Shown here piece after piece: positions 24,484 through 31,789 of a stretch of DNA of 36,248 nucleotides. The notes beneath the pieces were generated by a model. That model was not told the origin of the DNA. It saw only the letters and a list, made by a program, of their open reading frames with translations, and ran no database searches. A program made the translations under genes and the position numbers. This DNA is from Peptoniphilaceae bacterium (lineage in GTDB: Bacteria > Bacillota > Clostridia > Tissierellales > Peptoniphilaceae): positions 1 through 36,248 of the forward strand of contig JALFST010000033.1 of assembly GCA_022779285.1 (NCBI GenBank), written 5' to 3'. How positions within the stretch are numbered: the first letter of the stretch is position 1; each line of letters opens with the position of its first letter.

Positions 24484-26070
24484 TCACGGATTGGCAATGC
24501 CGAAGAAATTTTTCAAGATCCATTTTAAATTCTTTCCGTTGACAGAATAGCTTCTCATCTGTATCGTTTTTCCTTCCGAATCGAGATAGTTGAGGTAGAC
24601 GACTGCCGAGGGATCATAGTCCTGTGCCCCATTGCCGTTTGCCCGAATCGCTGAAAAATGCTCGTCAATGATTTTTTTCTGCCAGACGATCACATCGCGA
24701 ATTTCCGATTCATCGGAAACGACATACTTGGCATAATGATCGATATGGCCGTATCCGGGAAGCTCAAACGGTTTTTTTTGTTCCGAAAAAGCCTGAAATT
24801 TCGAAGGGATATTCGATGTCTTTTCCTCTCCTTGGTAGAAAATTTCTCCGTGCGTCAGATCGAAACGATCCTGCTCGCTGTGGAGCTCCGGAATCAGGAT
24901 CTCCACCGTATCGACCTTTGCCGCATCCACAATTTCATGCGAATAGCGATCGGTTACCTCCGACTTCAAAAAGAGCACAATGCCGCTGCAAATCACAAAT
25001 AGCAAGAGATACTTGGCAAATGTTTTGAAAATGGAGGAAACTCCGTGCTCGCGTATGATCTGGATGATAAAGAACAAAATCAGGCCGACGATAAATGGGA
25101 AAAGGAAAACCGAAAGTCCGTTCTGCTCATGAAATATCGAGATGATTCCGTTAGATCCCGTCCCGCCGGTAAGAATACTCATTCCAAGAAGCAGGATCAG
25201 AAGAAGCCCGCCGAAGCCGTAGATGCAAAGAGGATAAAACCAGGAAAACATTCTTTGGCTGTTGACTCTTTCCACCTTCCTCTTACGGATGAAATACAGC
25301 GAAGCGAAAAAGAGAAGCACGGCAAGGACAACCCAGAAAACCGCATAGCGCCAGAAGGAAAAACCCTTTACCGCCATCCCTGTGTACACCTCATGCGGTT
25401 CCACCCATGTTGCATACTGGCTTGCCGGATCATATTGAACTCTCGTAGAACCCCCCCCGAAGCTTGAATTCGCAAACATGCTCCAAACCGTCCATGCCAG
25501 CGCAGGAAAAAGGTGAAGAACTCCTGTGTAAATCAGTCCGTTAAAAAGATTCGTGGTGCAAAGAATCGAGATTGTCGTCAGTACATAGGGAATGATCAGG
25601 CCGACACTCATTCCGGCCGCCTGTTGCAGCCAAAGAGAGAAGGAATAGTCCTTCATCATTCCGGGAGCATACTGAGAAGTGAGATTTTGTAATTCGAGAT
25701 ATCCCACGATATGGGAAAACAGCATCGGTACGATGAGCATTCCCAGTCCGAAGAAGAAGTGTATCCGATATAATTTTTCTTTGGTAATGGGAAGCGCATA
25801 ATAGCTGTCCAAATCCGCTTTTTTATATAAATATTGGAATATGACGAAGGGAACGGCAATGCTTCCGATCTGCCCCAGCAGAGGCAATCCGGACATCAGC
25901 TGCGTGAGATAAATCGCCAGATATTCAAATCTCCATTGAGCAAAGATCGATTCTCGAGTCAGAAAGAGCATGATAGGATATGCCGAAAGCATTGCAACAA
26001 ACAGCAATACGATCAGTGCACGATGCTGGCGGATTAAATGCCGAACATAACTCCATGTGCTATTTTTCAT
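24484..26070 (-). CDS. ABC transporter permease with extracytoplasmic C-terminal domain
   Basis: A 528-residue membrane subunit of an ABC exporter-like system. I count about nine hydrophobic segments (roughly 18-37, 55-82, 103-125, 150-171, 178-199, 241-261, 277-301, 320-338, 352-369), followed by a soluble domain from 370 to 528 that should lie outside the cell; I do not recognise that domain. GGAGG precedes the ATG, which lies inside the end of the ATPase gene (overlap of 11 bases), so translation is coupled. The set GntR regulator, ATPase and permease resembles the Bacillus ytr operon and related bacitracin- or cell-wall-stress-type transporters, but the cargo is unknown. Confidence 0.85.
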   Translation of the reverse strand: MKNSTWSYVRHLIRQHRALIVLLFVAMLSAYPIMLFLTRESIFAQWRFEYLAIYLTQLMSGLPLLGQIGSIAVPFVIFQYLYKKADLDSYYALPITKEKLYRIHFFFGLGMLIVPMLFSHIVGYLELQNLTSQYAPGMMKDYSFSLWLQQAAGMSVGLIIPYVLTTISILCTTNLFNGLIYTGVLHLFPALAWTVWSMFANSSFGGGSTRVQYDPASQYATWVEPHEVYTGMAVKGFSFWRYAVFWVVLAVLLFFASLYFIRKRKVERVNSQRMFSWFYPLCIYGFGGLLLILLLGMSILTGGTGSNGIISIFHEQNGLSVFLFPFIVGLILFFIIQIIREHGVSSIFKTFAKYLLLFVICSGIVLFLKSEVTDRYSHEIVDAAKVDTVEILIPELHSEQDRFDLTHGEIFYQGEEKTSNIPSKFQAFSEQKKPFELPGYGHIDHYAKYVVSDESEIRDVIVWQKKIIDEHFSAIRANGNGAQDYDPSAVVYLNYLDSEGKTIQMRSYSVNGKNLKWILKNFFGIANP

Positions 26071-26926
26071 GCTTTGCCTCCATTTCTACGACAAAAATTT
26101 CTTCCATGCTGATGGGTAACGGGTTCATGAGAACCGGATGCGTTTGTGCGATTTGCGCTTCCACATCCTTTCCCCGATATGTCACCGTCACCACACGGTT
26201 GAGAGCCTCCATGCTCAGAAATGACATGTGCGCAAGCGCCTCTATTGGCGGTGCCTGATCATACCCGATCTGCATCTTGTGATATTCGGTATTCAGCTGT
26301 TCCAAGGTGCGTGTGAATACAATCTGCCGGTTTTCCAAAAGCGACATTCCGTCACAGATGTCTTCCAATTCGCGGATATTATGAGAGGAGATAATGACGC
26401 TGAAGTCTCCCTCTTCCACATTGGCAATCATCTCACGCTTAAGCTGAAGCCTCATGCGCGGATCCAACCCGTCAAAGGATTCATCCAGAAGCAGGAGCTT
26501 CGGACGGCAGCTGAGTGCCAGAATCAAAGCGCTTTGCCGTTTCAGTCCTTTGGAAAGCTGAGGGATGGGCTTGGTATCATCAAAATCAAAGGATTGAATC
26601 AGATGATTGTATTTTTCATCATCGAATCTCTGATAAAAGGAGCGATAGAAATTTTTCATTTCCTTTGTCGTAAATCGATTCACATAAAACGGTTCATCCG
26701 ACACAAAAAACATGTCCTGGCGATGCTTTTCAACAGATTCTCCGTCATAAAGAATGCTTCCGGAGTCCGGAGTATACACTCCGCTGATACACCTCAAAAG
26801 CGTCGATTTTCCGGAACCGTTGCTTCCTACCAGACCGATAATACGATTGTCCCCGATCTCCCAATTCAACTGATGGAGCACCGATATCCGATCAAAGGAT
26901 TTATTGATTCCCTGAAGTGTTAACAT
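26060..26926 (-). CDS. ABC transporter ATP-binding protein, YtrB-like
   Basis: A 288-residue ATPase subunit. Walker A is GSNGSGKST (34-42), the signature is the variant LSKGLKRQS typical of YtrB-like and other short ABC-2 ATPases, Walker B reads LLLLDESFDGLDP, and the H-loop is IISSHNIRELEDICD. The last 70 residues form an accessory domain. It overlaps both the GntR gene upstream (26 bases) and the permease gene downstream (11 bases), so all three are translationally coupled. It should dimerise on the permease. Confidence 0.92.
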   Translation of the reverse strand: MLTLQGINKSFDRISVLHQLNWEIGDNRIIGLVGSNGSGKSTLLRCISGVYTPDSGSILYDGESVEKHRQDMFFVSDEPFYVNRFTTKEMKNFYRSFYQRFDDEKYNHLIQSFDFDDTKPIPQLSKGLKRQSALILALSCRPKLLLLDESFDGLDPRMRLQLKREMIANVEEGDFSVIISSHNIRELEDICDGMSLLENRQIVFTRTLEQLNTEYHKMQIGYDQAPPIEALAHMSFLSMEALNRVVTVTYRGKDVEAQIAQTHPVLMNPLPISMEEIFVVEMEAKHEK

Positions 26927-27305
26927 TGTGATCCTTTCCTTCCTCTAATTTTCGAACATACGCTTCCAGCATTGCAATCAGTTCATCACGACCGATGCCG
27001 AATCGGAAAAAACGCTCTCCCCACTCTGTCAGCTCTTCCTGTGCTTGTTTTTTTACCTCCTGATTGAGCGATCGATTCGCCACAAATGCCCCCACCTTGG
27101 GTTGTGTTTCTATGATGCCCCTCCGCTCCAGCTCCGTATAGGCTCGTGCTACGGTATTCGGATTGATGCCCAGATCAGATGCCAGCTCCCGCACAGACGG
27201 CAGCTTATCCTCGGGATGCAACAAGCCGGTGGAGATGAAAAGAATCAGCTGCTGCATGATCTGCACATAGATCGGGCTCTTATCATTTTTATTGAGAGTA
27301 AACAC
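26901..27305 (-). CDS. GntR-family regulator, YtrA subfamily
   Basis: A 134-residue repressor-type regulator. The winged helix covers about residues 10-75 (SPIYVQIMQQLILF at the start, then VRELASDLGINPNTVARAYTELERRGII), and the short C-terminal part (75-134) is an all-helical dimerisation tail, as in YtrA rather than the larger FadR or HutC types. The start codon is GTG, six bases after GGGAGG. It is the first gene of the ABC operon, and an inverted repeat over its promoter suggests autorepression, with the transporter as its target. Confidence 0.93.
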   Translation of the reverse strand: MFTLNKNDKSPIYVQIMQQLILFISTGLLHPEDKLPSVRELASDLGINPNTVARAYTELERRGIIETQPKVGAFVANRSLNQEVKKQAQEELTEWGERFFRFGIGRDELIAMLEAYVRKLEEGKDHNVNTSGNQ

Positions 27306-27325
27306 TTAAATCCTCCCTTCTGTAT

Positions 27326-27364
27326 TATCTGTATTAATTATACTATCACAGATATTATTGTCAA
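27326..27364 (-). promoter_or_regulatory. Consensus promoter inside a YtrA-type operator
   Basis: On the - strand TTGACA (27359-27364), a 16-base spacer and TATAAT (27337-27342) form a near-perfect sigma-A promoter 32 bases before the GTG start. An inverted repeat TATCTGT-N15-ACAGATA (27326-27332 and 27348-27354) straddles the -10 box, so a bound dimer would block RNA polymerase. Confidence 0.75.
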
Positions 27365-27441
27365 TCATATTATGTAAGTTTTTTTCTTTCTAAAAGAATA
27401 CGGACGTCATTTATTTCCTTATTGTCAGTATTTTATCAATA

Positions 27442-27470
27442 TTTACACTCATGGTAAAATAGAGTAAAAT
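27442..27470 (+). promoter_or_regulatory. Promoter of the FMN-binding lipoprotein gene
   Basis: TTTACA (27442-27447), 17-base spacer, TAAAAT (27465-27470). Transcription would start near 27477, giving a leader of about 65 bases. Confidence 0.65.
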
Positions 27471-27481
27471 GATATACAGCA

Positions 27482-27516
27482 TAGCAAAGCTTTCTTACAT
27501 ATTTTTTGCTTTGCTA
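27482..27516 (+). repeat. Leader hairpin before the lipoprotein gene
   Basis: Nine-base arms TAGCAAAGC (27482-27490) and GCTTTGCTA (27508-27516) with a 17-base loop, lying at the expected 5' end of the transcript and just before AAGGAGG. It may protect the mRNA or be an operator; it is not followed by a U-tract. Confidence 0.5.
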
Positions 27517-27540
27517 AATTCTAAGGAGGAAGAAAAATCT

Positions 27541-28170
27541 ATGAATAAATCATTGAAAAGTGCCGCATTGTTTTTGAGCTTGGCATTGGCTCTGGTTGCC
27601 TGTGGCAACTCCAAAACCGCTCAGTCTTCTACCGCTCCTGCAGAGTCTTCTGCAAAAAGCTCGAAGGCTGAGGAGCCCAAGAAAGAAGAATCCAAAAAGC
27701 AAGACTCTTCCGTTGCAGTTGTTTTGACGGAAGAAGAGACCAAGGTTGCCGAAAAGATCAAAGAATTCAAGGCTTCTGCTGAAAAGAAGGACAACGGCGT
27801 TTATGTCGGCAAGGATGCAAAGGATGCCGATGCTACCGTTTACTACTCCGAGACCGAGCCCTCTCATGGATGGGCCGCTTTCGAGTTCCTCACGGTAAAG
27901 GATGGCAAGGTGATCGATTCCCAGTTCGACTACAACAATGAAGCCGGTCAGCTCAAGAGCCTCAACAAGGAATATATCGAGGCTATGAAGTCCAAATCCG
28001 AGACAAAAACCGACATCGCTGCTGTAATCTCCTACCTCAACGGATATCTGAAAACCAGCACGGATCTCACCAAGCTTGATGCGGATGCCATTACAGGTGC
28101 TACACACACGACTGATGAATTCAAGACATTGTCCACCAAACTTCTGACTGAGGCTGGATTGGCAAAGTAA
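27541..28170 (+). CDS. FMN-binding-domain lipoprotein
   Basis: A 209-residue surface lipoprotein. The signal peptide ends in LALVAC (Cys about 21), followed by a linker of about 40 residues rich in Ser, Ala, Lys and Glu. The C-terminal domain (about 75-209) resembles the FMN-binding domain; its DAITGATHT motif near 183-191 matches the D-x-x-S/T-G-A-T pattern to which ApbE attaches FMN on the threonine. The start has AAGGAGG 11 bases upstream. It is monocistronic: own promoter, strong terminator. Related lipoproteins (PplA of Listeria, pheromone-type lipoproteins) take part in extracellular electron transfer. No ApbE or NADH dehydrogenase lies in the window, so the redox role is inferred. Confidence 0.82.
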   Translation: MNKSLKSAALFLSLALALVACGNSKTAQSSTAPAESSAKSSKAEEPKKEESKKQDSSVAVVLTEEETKVAEKIKEFKASAEKKDNGVYVGKDAKDADATVYYSETEPSHGWAAFEFLTVKDGKVIDSQFDYNNEAGQLKSLNKEYIEAMKSKSETKTDIAAVISYLNGYLKTSTDLTKLDADAITGATHTTDEFKTLSTKLLTEAGLAK

Positions 28171-28221
28171 AAATTCCATAAAAAAAGCTGCCCTGCGGGG
28201 CAGTTTTTTTTATGGAATTTT
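28169..28221. terminator. Strong bidirectional terminator
   Basis: Core stem CTGCCC/GGGCAG with a TGCG loop (28188-28203), extended by long A-rich and T-rich arms (28169-28186 and 28204-28221) that pair over almost their full length. It serves the lipoprotein gene (+) and the cupin gene (-). Confidence 0.93.
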
Positions 28222-28277
28222 GCACCGGATTCCCGAACCTGCACCGAATTCCCGGCTTGCCGAGATCTCGGAAAACA

Positions 28278-28784
28278 TTACATCGTCCTTTCCGGCGCAC
28301 CATCCTCTCTTGTCAGACGCAGAATTTCCTCCCTTTGCATCGGATATTTTTCCAGCATTTCTCCCCGCTTCATGAGACGGAAATCCTCGTATCGAAAGCC
28401 GGGAGAGACCATACAGCTCACAAGTGCATATCCCTCTTCCACACTCGATCCGAATATGGTGCCCCTCGGAACCACGGCCTGCAGATGCTCTCCGCCTTCG
28501 ATATTTTTACCGAGCAGAATCGTACGATATGCGCCATCTGCGGAAAACAGATGAATGGTAAGCGGGCTCCCTTCATGAAAATACCATACCTCATCCGCTG
28601 TAAGCTGATGGAGATGAGAGGGATTGTCTTTCTCAAGAAGGAAATAAATGCTCGTATAAAGAGCTCTTTTCTGCTCCGAATTCTCTGAGATCTTCACATC
28701 CGACTTCAATATCTGTCGAAAAAAGCCTCCCTCTATATGCGGCTCCAGCTGAAGCCGGTGGATCCATTCCCTTGCCGTTTTCAT
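28278..28784 (-). CDS. DUF985 cupin family protein
   Basis: A 168-residue single-domain cupin of the DUF985 (Cupin_5) family, function unknown. Recognisable blocks are EGGFFRQ near the N-terminus, the SIYFLL strand followed by SHLHQLTADEVWYFHEGSPL (metal-type histidines), VVPRGTIFGS, and the C-terminal VSPGFRYEDFRL. I chose the ATG at 28784 with GAGGTGA upstream; a GTG at 28790 is in frame but overlaps this site. It lies 94 bases after the nucleoside hydrolase genes' opposite end on the same strand order (downstream of them), and ends at the shared terminator. A sugar-binding or epimerase-like role is possible but not shown. Confidence 0.85.
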   Translation of the reverse strand: MKTAREWIHRLQLEPHIEGGFFRQILKSDVKISENSEQKRALYTSIYFLLEKDNPSHLHQLTADEVWYFHEGSPLTIHLFSADGAYRTILLGKNIEGGEHLQAVVPRGTIFGSSVEEGYALVSCMVSPGFRYEDFRLMKRGEMLEKYPMQREEILRLTREDGAPERTM

Positions 28785-28803
28785 GTTCACCTCTACAATC
28801 CTC

Positions 28804-28837
28804 GTTTTTTCGTATTATCTGTTTTTTCGTATTATCT
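28804..28837. repeat. Tandem duplication of 17 bases
   Basis: GTTTTTTCGTATTATCT occurs twice head to tail (28804-28820 and 28821-28837) just upstream of the cupin start, in the 94-base gap after the nucleoside hydrolase gene. On the - strand the unit contains AGATAATAC, which resembles a -10 region and part of the ytrA-type operator. Confidence 0.9.
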
Positions 28838-28878
28838 ATAGAAGAGGCTGCAATCAGCAGTCTTTTGAAGCTTCGACG

Positions 28879-29811
28879 CTACATCAGATTCTTCAATGCG
28901 TCGAATAAATGCCTCACGAAAGCATTTCTATCCACATCCATACCTACCAGAGCATGGCGGTCTTCGAAATGGAAGTCCGACCGGAGATCGCAAACCGTTT
29001 TTCCTCTCGTAATCGGACCCTTGGTTTCGACAAAGACTCCCGCCCCCTCCAAAGTAAAGATTTCCGGATGCGCGAGATACAACACCGGACACACATCGTG
29101 CAGGCTTGCACCTCTATGATCTTCCGCCTCGTACCACCGAAAGAGTGTGCGTACCGTATCGGCAAAAAACTCCGTGATCGGCGTGCGTTTCTCGCTCAGA
29201 AGAGAATCCAGCTCCTCCGGCAATACAAAGGCCTTGCTCGTAACATCCAGGCCGAACATGACAATGGGAATGCCGCTCTGAAAAACAGCTTCGGCAGCCT
29301 CCGGATCGGCATAAATGTTGAATTCTGCGCAAGGAGTTGCGTTACCGCCTTCCACCGCTCCTCCCATTAAAATCAGTCGCCTGATCTTTCTCTTCAGAGA
29401 AGGATCCGCAGCAATGGCTGTTGCAATATTTGTCAATGGGCCCAGCGCCAGGATTTCCATCTCTTCCTGCTCCTGAAAAGCCCGAGATAACGCTGACCAT
29501 GCCTTTTCGGCTTTCGGCTTTTCTTTTGGCTGAGCATCATAAATATCTCCCAGACCATCGGCTCCGTGAACATGAGCCGCATGCACCGCCTTTCCCGACC
29601 AGGGACGATCAGCTCCCGTATAAACGGGAATGCTTCTCCCCATATATTCGGTCAGACGAAGAGCGTTTCGCGTTGTCTTTTCCAAGGAAACATTGCCCGC
29701 TACCGTGCTGATTCCCACGATTTTTAGAGCATCGGATCCCGCTGCGCAAAAAATAGCGGCCGCATCATCGATGCCGGGATCACAATCCATCCAGATTCTT
29801 TTTTTATCCAT
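28879..29811 (-). CDS. Nucleoside hydrolase (IunH family), second copy in operon
   Basis: Hydrolyses the N-glycosidic bond of nucleosides to base and ribose in the cytosol. The 310-residue length is typical. The calcium-binding motif is DCDPGIDDAAA (9-19), followed by STVAGNVSLEKTTRNALRL, HGADGLGD, LALGPLTNIATAIA, LMGGAVEGGNATPCAEFNIYADPEAA, and the C-terminal SLHDVCPVLYLAHPEIF with the last metal-ligand Asp. The start codon overlaps the end of the preceding paralogue by eight bases. It is the last enzyme of the nucleoside uptake operon. Its purine or pyrimidine preference is not readable from the sequence. Confidence 0.95.
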   Translation of the reverse strand: MDKKRIWMDCDPGIDDAAAIFCAAGSDALKIVGISTVAGNVSLEKTTRNALRLTEYMGRSIPVYTGADRPWSGKAVHAAHVHGADGLGDIYDAQPKEKPKAEKAWSALSRAFQEQEEMEILALGPLTNIATAIAADPSLKRKIRRLILMGGAVEGGNATPCAEFNIYADPEAAEAVFQSGIPIVMFGLDVTSKAFVLPEELDSLLSEKRTPITEFFADTVRTLFRWYEAEDHRGASLHDVCPVLYLAHPEIFTLEGAGVFVETKGPITRGKTVCDLRSDFHFEDRHALVGMDVDRNAFVRHLFDALKNLM

Positions 29812-30757
29812 GACATTCTCCTTCTCCGTAGCTTTGCGCCGCCTCTATCAATTTTTCAACAAAGCCCTCTTGATTGATTTTCATAGCGACGGATGCATTG
29901 GGCTTTTCTGTACACATCGCCCGCCGATCCGCTATTGTAGCACCACGACAATAATCTCCGGCGCACTCAATCTGCACATACAACGGCTCCGTTTGCAAAA
30001 GCTCCGGATATGCCAATGCACACACTGCTACCGCGTCATGCAACGGCGCACCCGCATATCCCTTTTGTCTGTGAAATTGGTAGAAGAAGCCGAGCCATTC
30101 GGCGACAATTTTCGCTACAGGATTTCCGAGTCTGCGAATACGCTCGAAATCCTCCTCGTAAACCAACGCTTTTTCCGTAACATCCAAGCCGGACATCAAA
30201 ATGGGGAGTCCGCTTTGAAAAACGATGCTTGCAGACTCGGGATCCGCAAGAATATTGAATTCTGCTGCAGCTGTCCAGTTTCCCTTGTAAATACCGCCAC
30301 CCATCAGGCTGATTCCCGCAATTTGAGCTTTCAGCTCCGGATGCGTTAAAAGAAGCTTTGCCACATTGGTCTGCGGACCTGTTGCAATGATCCAGACCTT
30401 CTCCTCTGTCTCTCTCAGAATTTTTGCCATAAGCTCGATCGCGCCTTCCGGAGCAAGCTCCATTGCCGGCTCCGGTAACTGCGGACCGTCCAATCCGCTT
30501 TTTCCGTGAACAGATGCCGCCGTGAGAGGGCGCCTTTGCAAAAGAGGACGATCATCCCCCTGTGCAATGGGCGCTCGGATGCCTAAAAGCGTGGCAACTC
30601 TTCTTGCGTTATCGGTTACCTTCTCAATCGTTTGATTGCCGCAAACGGTAGTAATGGCTTGGATATCCATCATGGCGCAGGCATTGGCGAGCACCCATGC
30701 AATGGCATCATCGTGTCCCGGATCTCCATCCAGGATCACGGGGATCCGTCTTTTCAT
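29804..30757 (-). CDS. Nucleoside hydrolase (IunH family), first copy in operon
   Basis: A 317-residue paralogue of the next gene with the same order of motifs: DGDPGHDDAIA (9-19), TTVCGNQTIEKVTDNARRV, HGKSGLDGP, IATGPQTNVAKLLL, LMGGGIYKGNWTAAAEFNILADPESA, and PLHDAVAVCALAYPEL. The two proteins clearly differ across their length, so this is an old duplication, and they probably differ in substrate. It lies 57 bases after the permease gene and is translationally coupled to its paralogue. It would cleave nucleosides brought in by the adjacent transporter. Confidence 0.95.
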   Translation of the reverse strand: MKRRIPVILDGDPGHDDAIAWVLANACAMMDIQAITTVCGNQTIEKVTDNARRVATLLGIRAPIAQGDDRPLLQRRPLTAASVHGKSGLDGPQLPEPAMELAPEGAIELMAKILRETEEKVWIIATGPQTNVAKLLLTHPELKAQIAGISLMGGGIYKGNWTAAAEFNILADPESASIVFQSGLPILMSGLDVTEKALVYEEDFERIRRLGNPVAKIVAEWLGFFYQFHRQKGYAGAPLHDAVAVCALAYPELLQTEPLYVQIECAGDYCRGATIADRRAMCTEKPNASVAMKINQEGFVEKLIEAAQSYGEGECHG

Positions 30758-30778
30758 ATTCGCTCCTTATCTTCTTCC

Positions 30779-30834
30779 AAAAAATTCCGTATTTTATACT
30801 CATAAGTGCCATTTTTACCGGCAGATTACGGAAT
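30779..30834 (-). terminator. Weak terminator or attenuator between permease and hydrolase
   Basis: Eight-base arms ATTCCGTA (30784-30791) and complement (30827-30834) enclose 35 bases, and on the - strand are followed by six T. The upstream arm lies inside the permease gene end. The large loop makes it weak, so partial read-through is likely. Confidence 0.4.
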
Positions 30835-31789
30835 CGGAGGGTATCGTCGGCTTGTGCTTTTTTTGAGCGGCTCTCTTCTTCAAAGCAAAGATCACCAGCC
30901 CCAGAATTGTGATGAGATACGGAATCGGAGAAGCAAGGTTCGAATCCAGGCCGATTGCCGACAGCTTAATACCAAATGCCTGTGCCCCTCCGAATAGAAG
31001 CGTGGCCAGGAAGGATCCGAATGGCTCGCCGTTTCCCATGGATTGAGCGGCAAGGGCAATAAAGCCCCTTCCGGCCACCATGTCTTGCGACCATCCCATA
31101 GCATACGACATGGACAGAAAAGCACCTCCAAGCCCTGCCATTACGCCGGAAAGCATCATGGCAATATAGCGGATTCGATTGACACTGACTCCGACAGACG
31201 CTGCCGCATTCGGATTTTCTCCGACAGACCGGAGATTGAGCCCCAGCGGAGTCTTGTACAGCAAAACCCATGTCAGAAAGACACAGAGAAAAGCTACATA
31301 GGTCAGCAGGGAATGCCCGGAAAAAACCGGACCCAGAATGGGAATTTGTGCAAGCAGCGGAATCTGAATCGTCGGAATTTGTAAATTTGATGTGATCAAC
31401 GACGTAGTCGACGCCATTGCCTGTCCTTCACTCAGCTTGGTTAACACCTTTACGAAAAAGAGGGTTCCACCCGATCCGATCATATTGATCGCCACACCGA
31501 CCAGAATCACATCAGTCTGTAATCGGAAAGCAAAAAGGCTCATCAACAACGAGATCAGGACGCCGACAAGTACCGCCGTGAGCAGTCCTATCACCCAAGA
31601 GGATGTCCAATAGGAGACAAGTGATCCGAAAAGTGCGGCAATCATCATGGTTCCCTCCAAACCGATATTGGAGATTCCCGCCTTTTCTACAATAACCGCT
31701 CCCAGCGTTGCAAAGAGTATGGGCGAGGTAATACGAATCACCGAAAAGAAAAATTCAGGGGTTAAAATTATGCTCAAAAAATTATTCAT
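30815..31789 (-). CDS. Nucleoside ABC transporter permease, NupQ type
   Basis: A 324-residue membrane subunit of the BMP-family nucleoside importer (YufQ/NupQ-like, sharing the fold of RbsC-type permeases). Eight to ten hydrophobic segments are seen; family blocks are EKAGISNIGLEGTMMIAALFGS near 36-57 and SVGENPNAAASVGVSVNRIRYIAMMLSGVMAGLGGAFLS near 190-228. The ATG overlaps the stop of the other permease gene by four bases (ATGA). The product pairs with that permease and with the NupO-type ATPase. Confidence 0.95.
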   Translation of the reverse strand: MNNFLSIILTPEFFFSVIRITSPILFATLGAVIVEKAGISNIGLEGTMMIAALFGSLVSYWTSSWVIGLLTAVLVGVLISLLMSLFAFRLQTDVILVGVAINMIGSGGTLFFVKVLTKLSEGQAMASTTSLITSNLQIPTIQIPLLAQIPILGPVFSGHSLLTYVAFLCVFLTWVLLYKTPLGLNLRSVGENPNAAASVGVSVNRIRYIAMMLSGVMAGLGGAFLSMSYAMGWSQDMVAGRGFIALAAQSMGNGEPFGSFLATLLFGGAQAFGIKLSAIGLDSNLASPIPYLITILGLVIFALKKRAAQKKHKPTIPSDSVICR

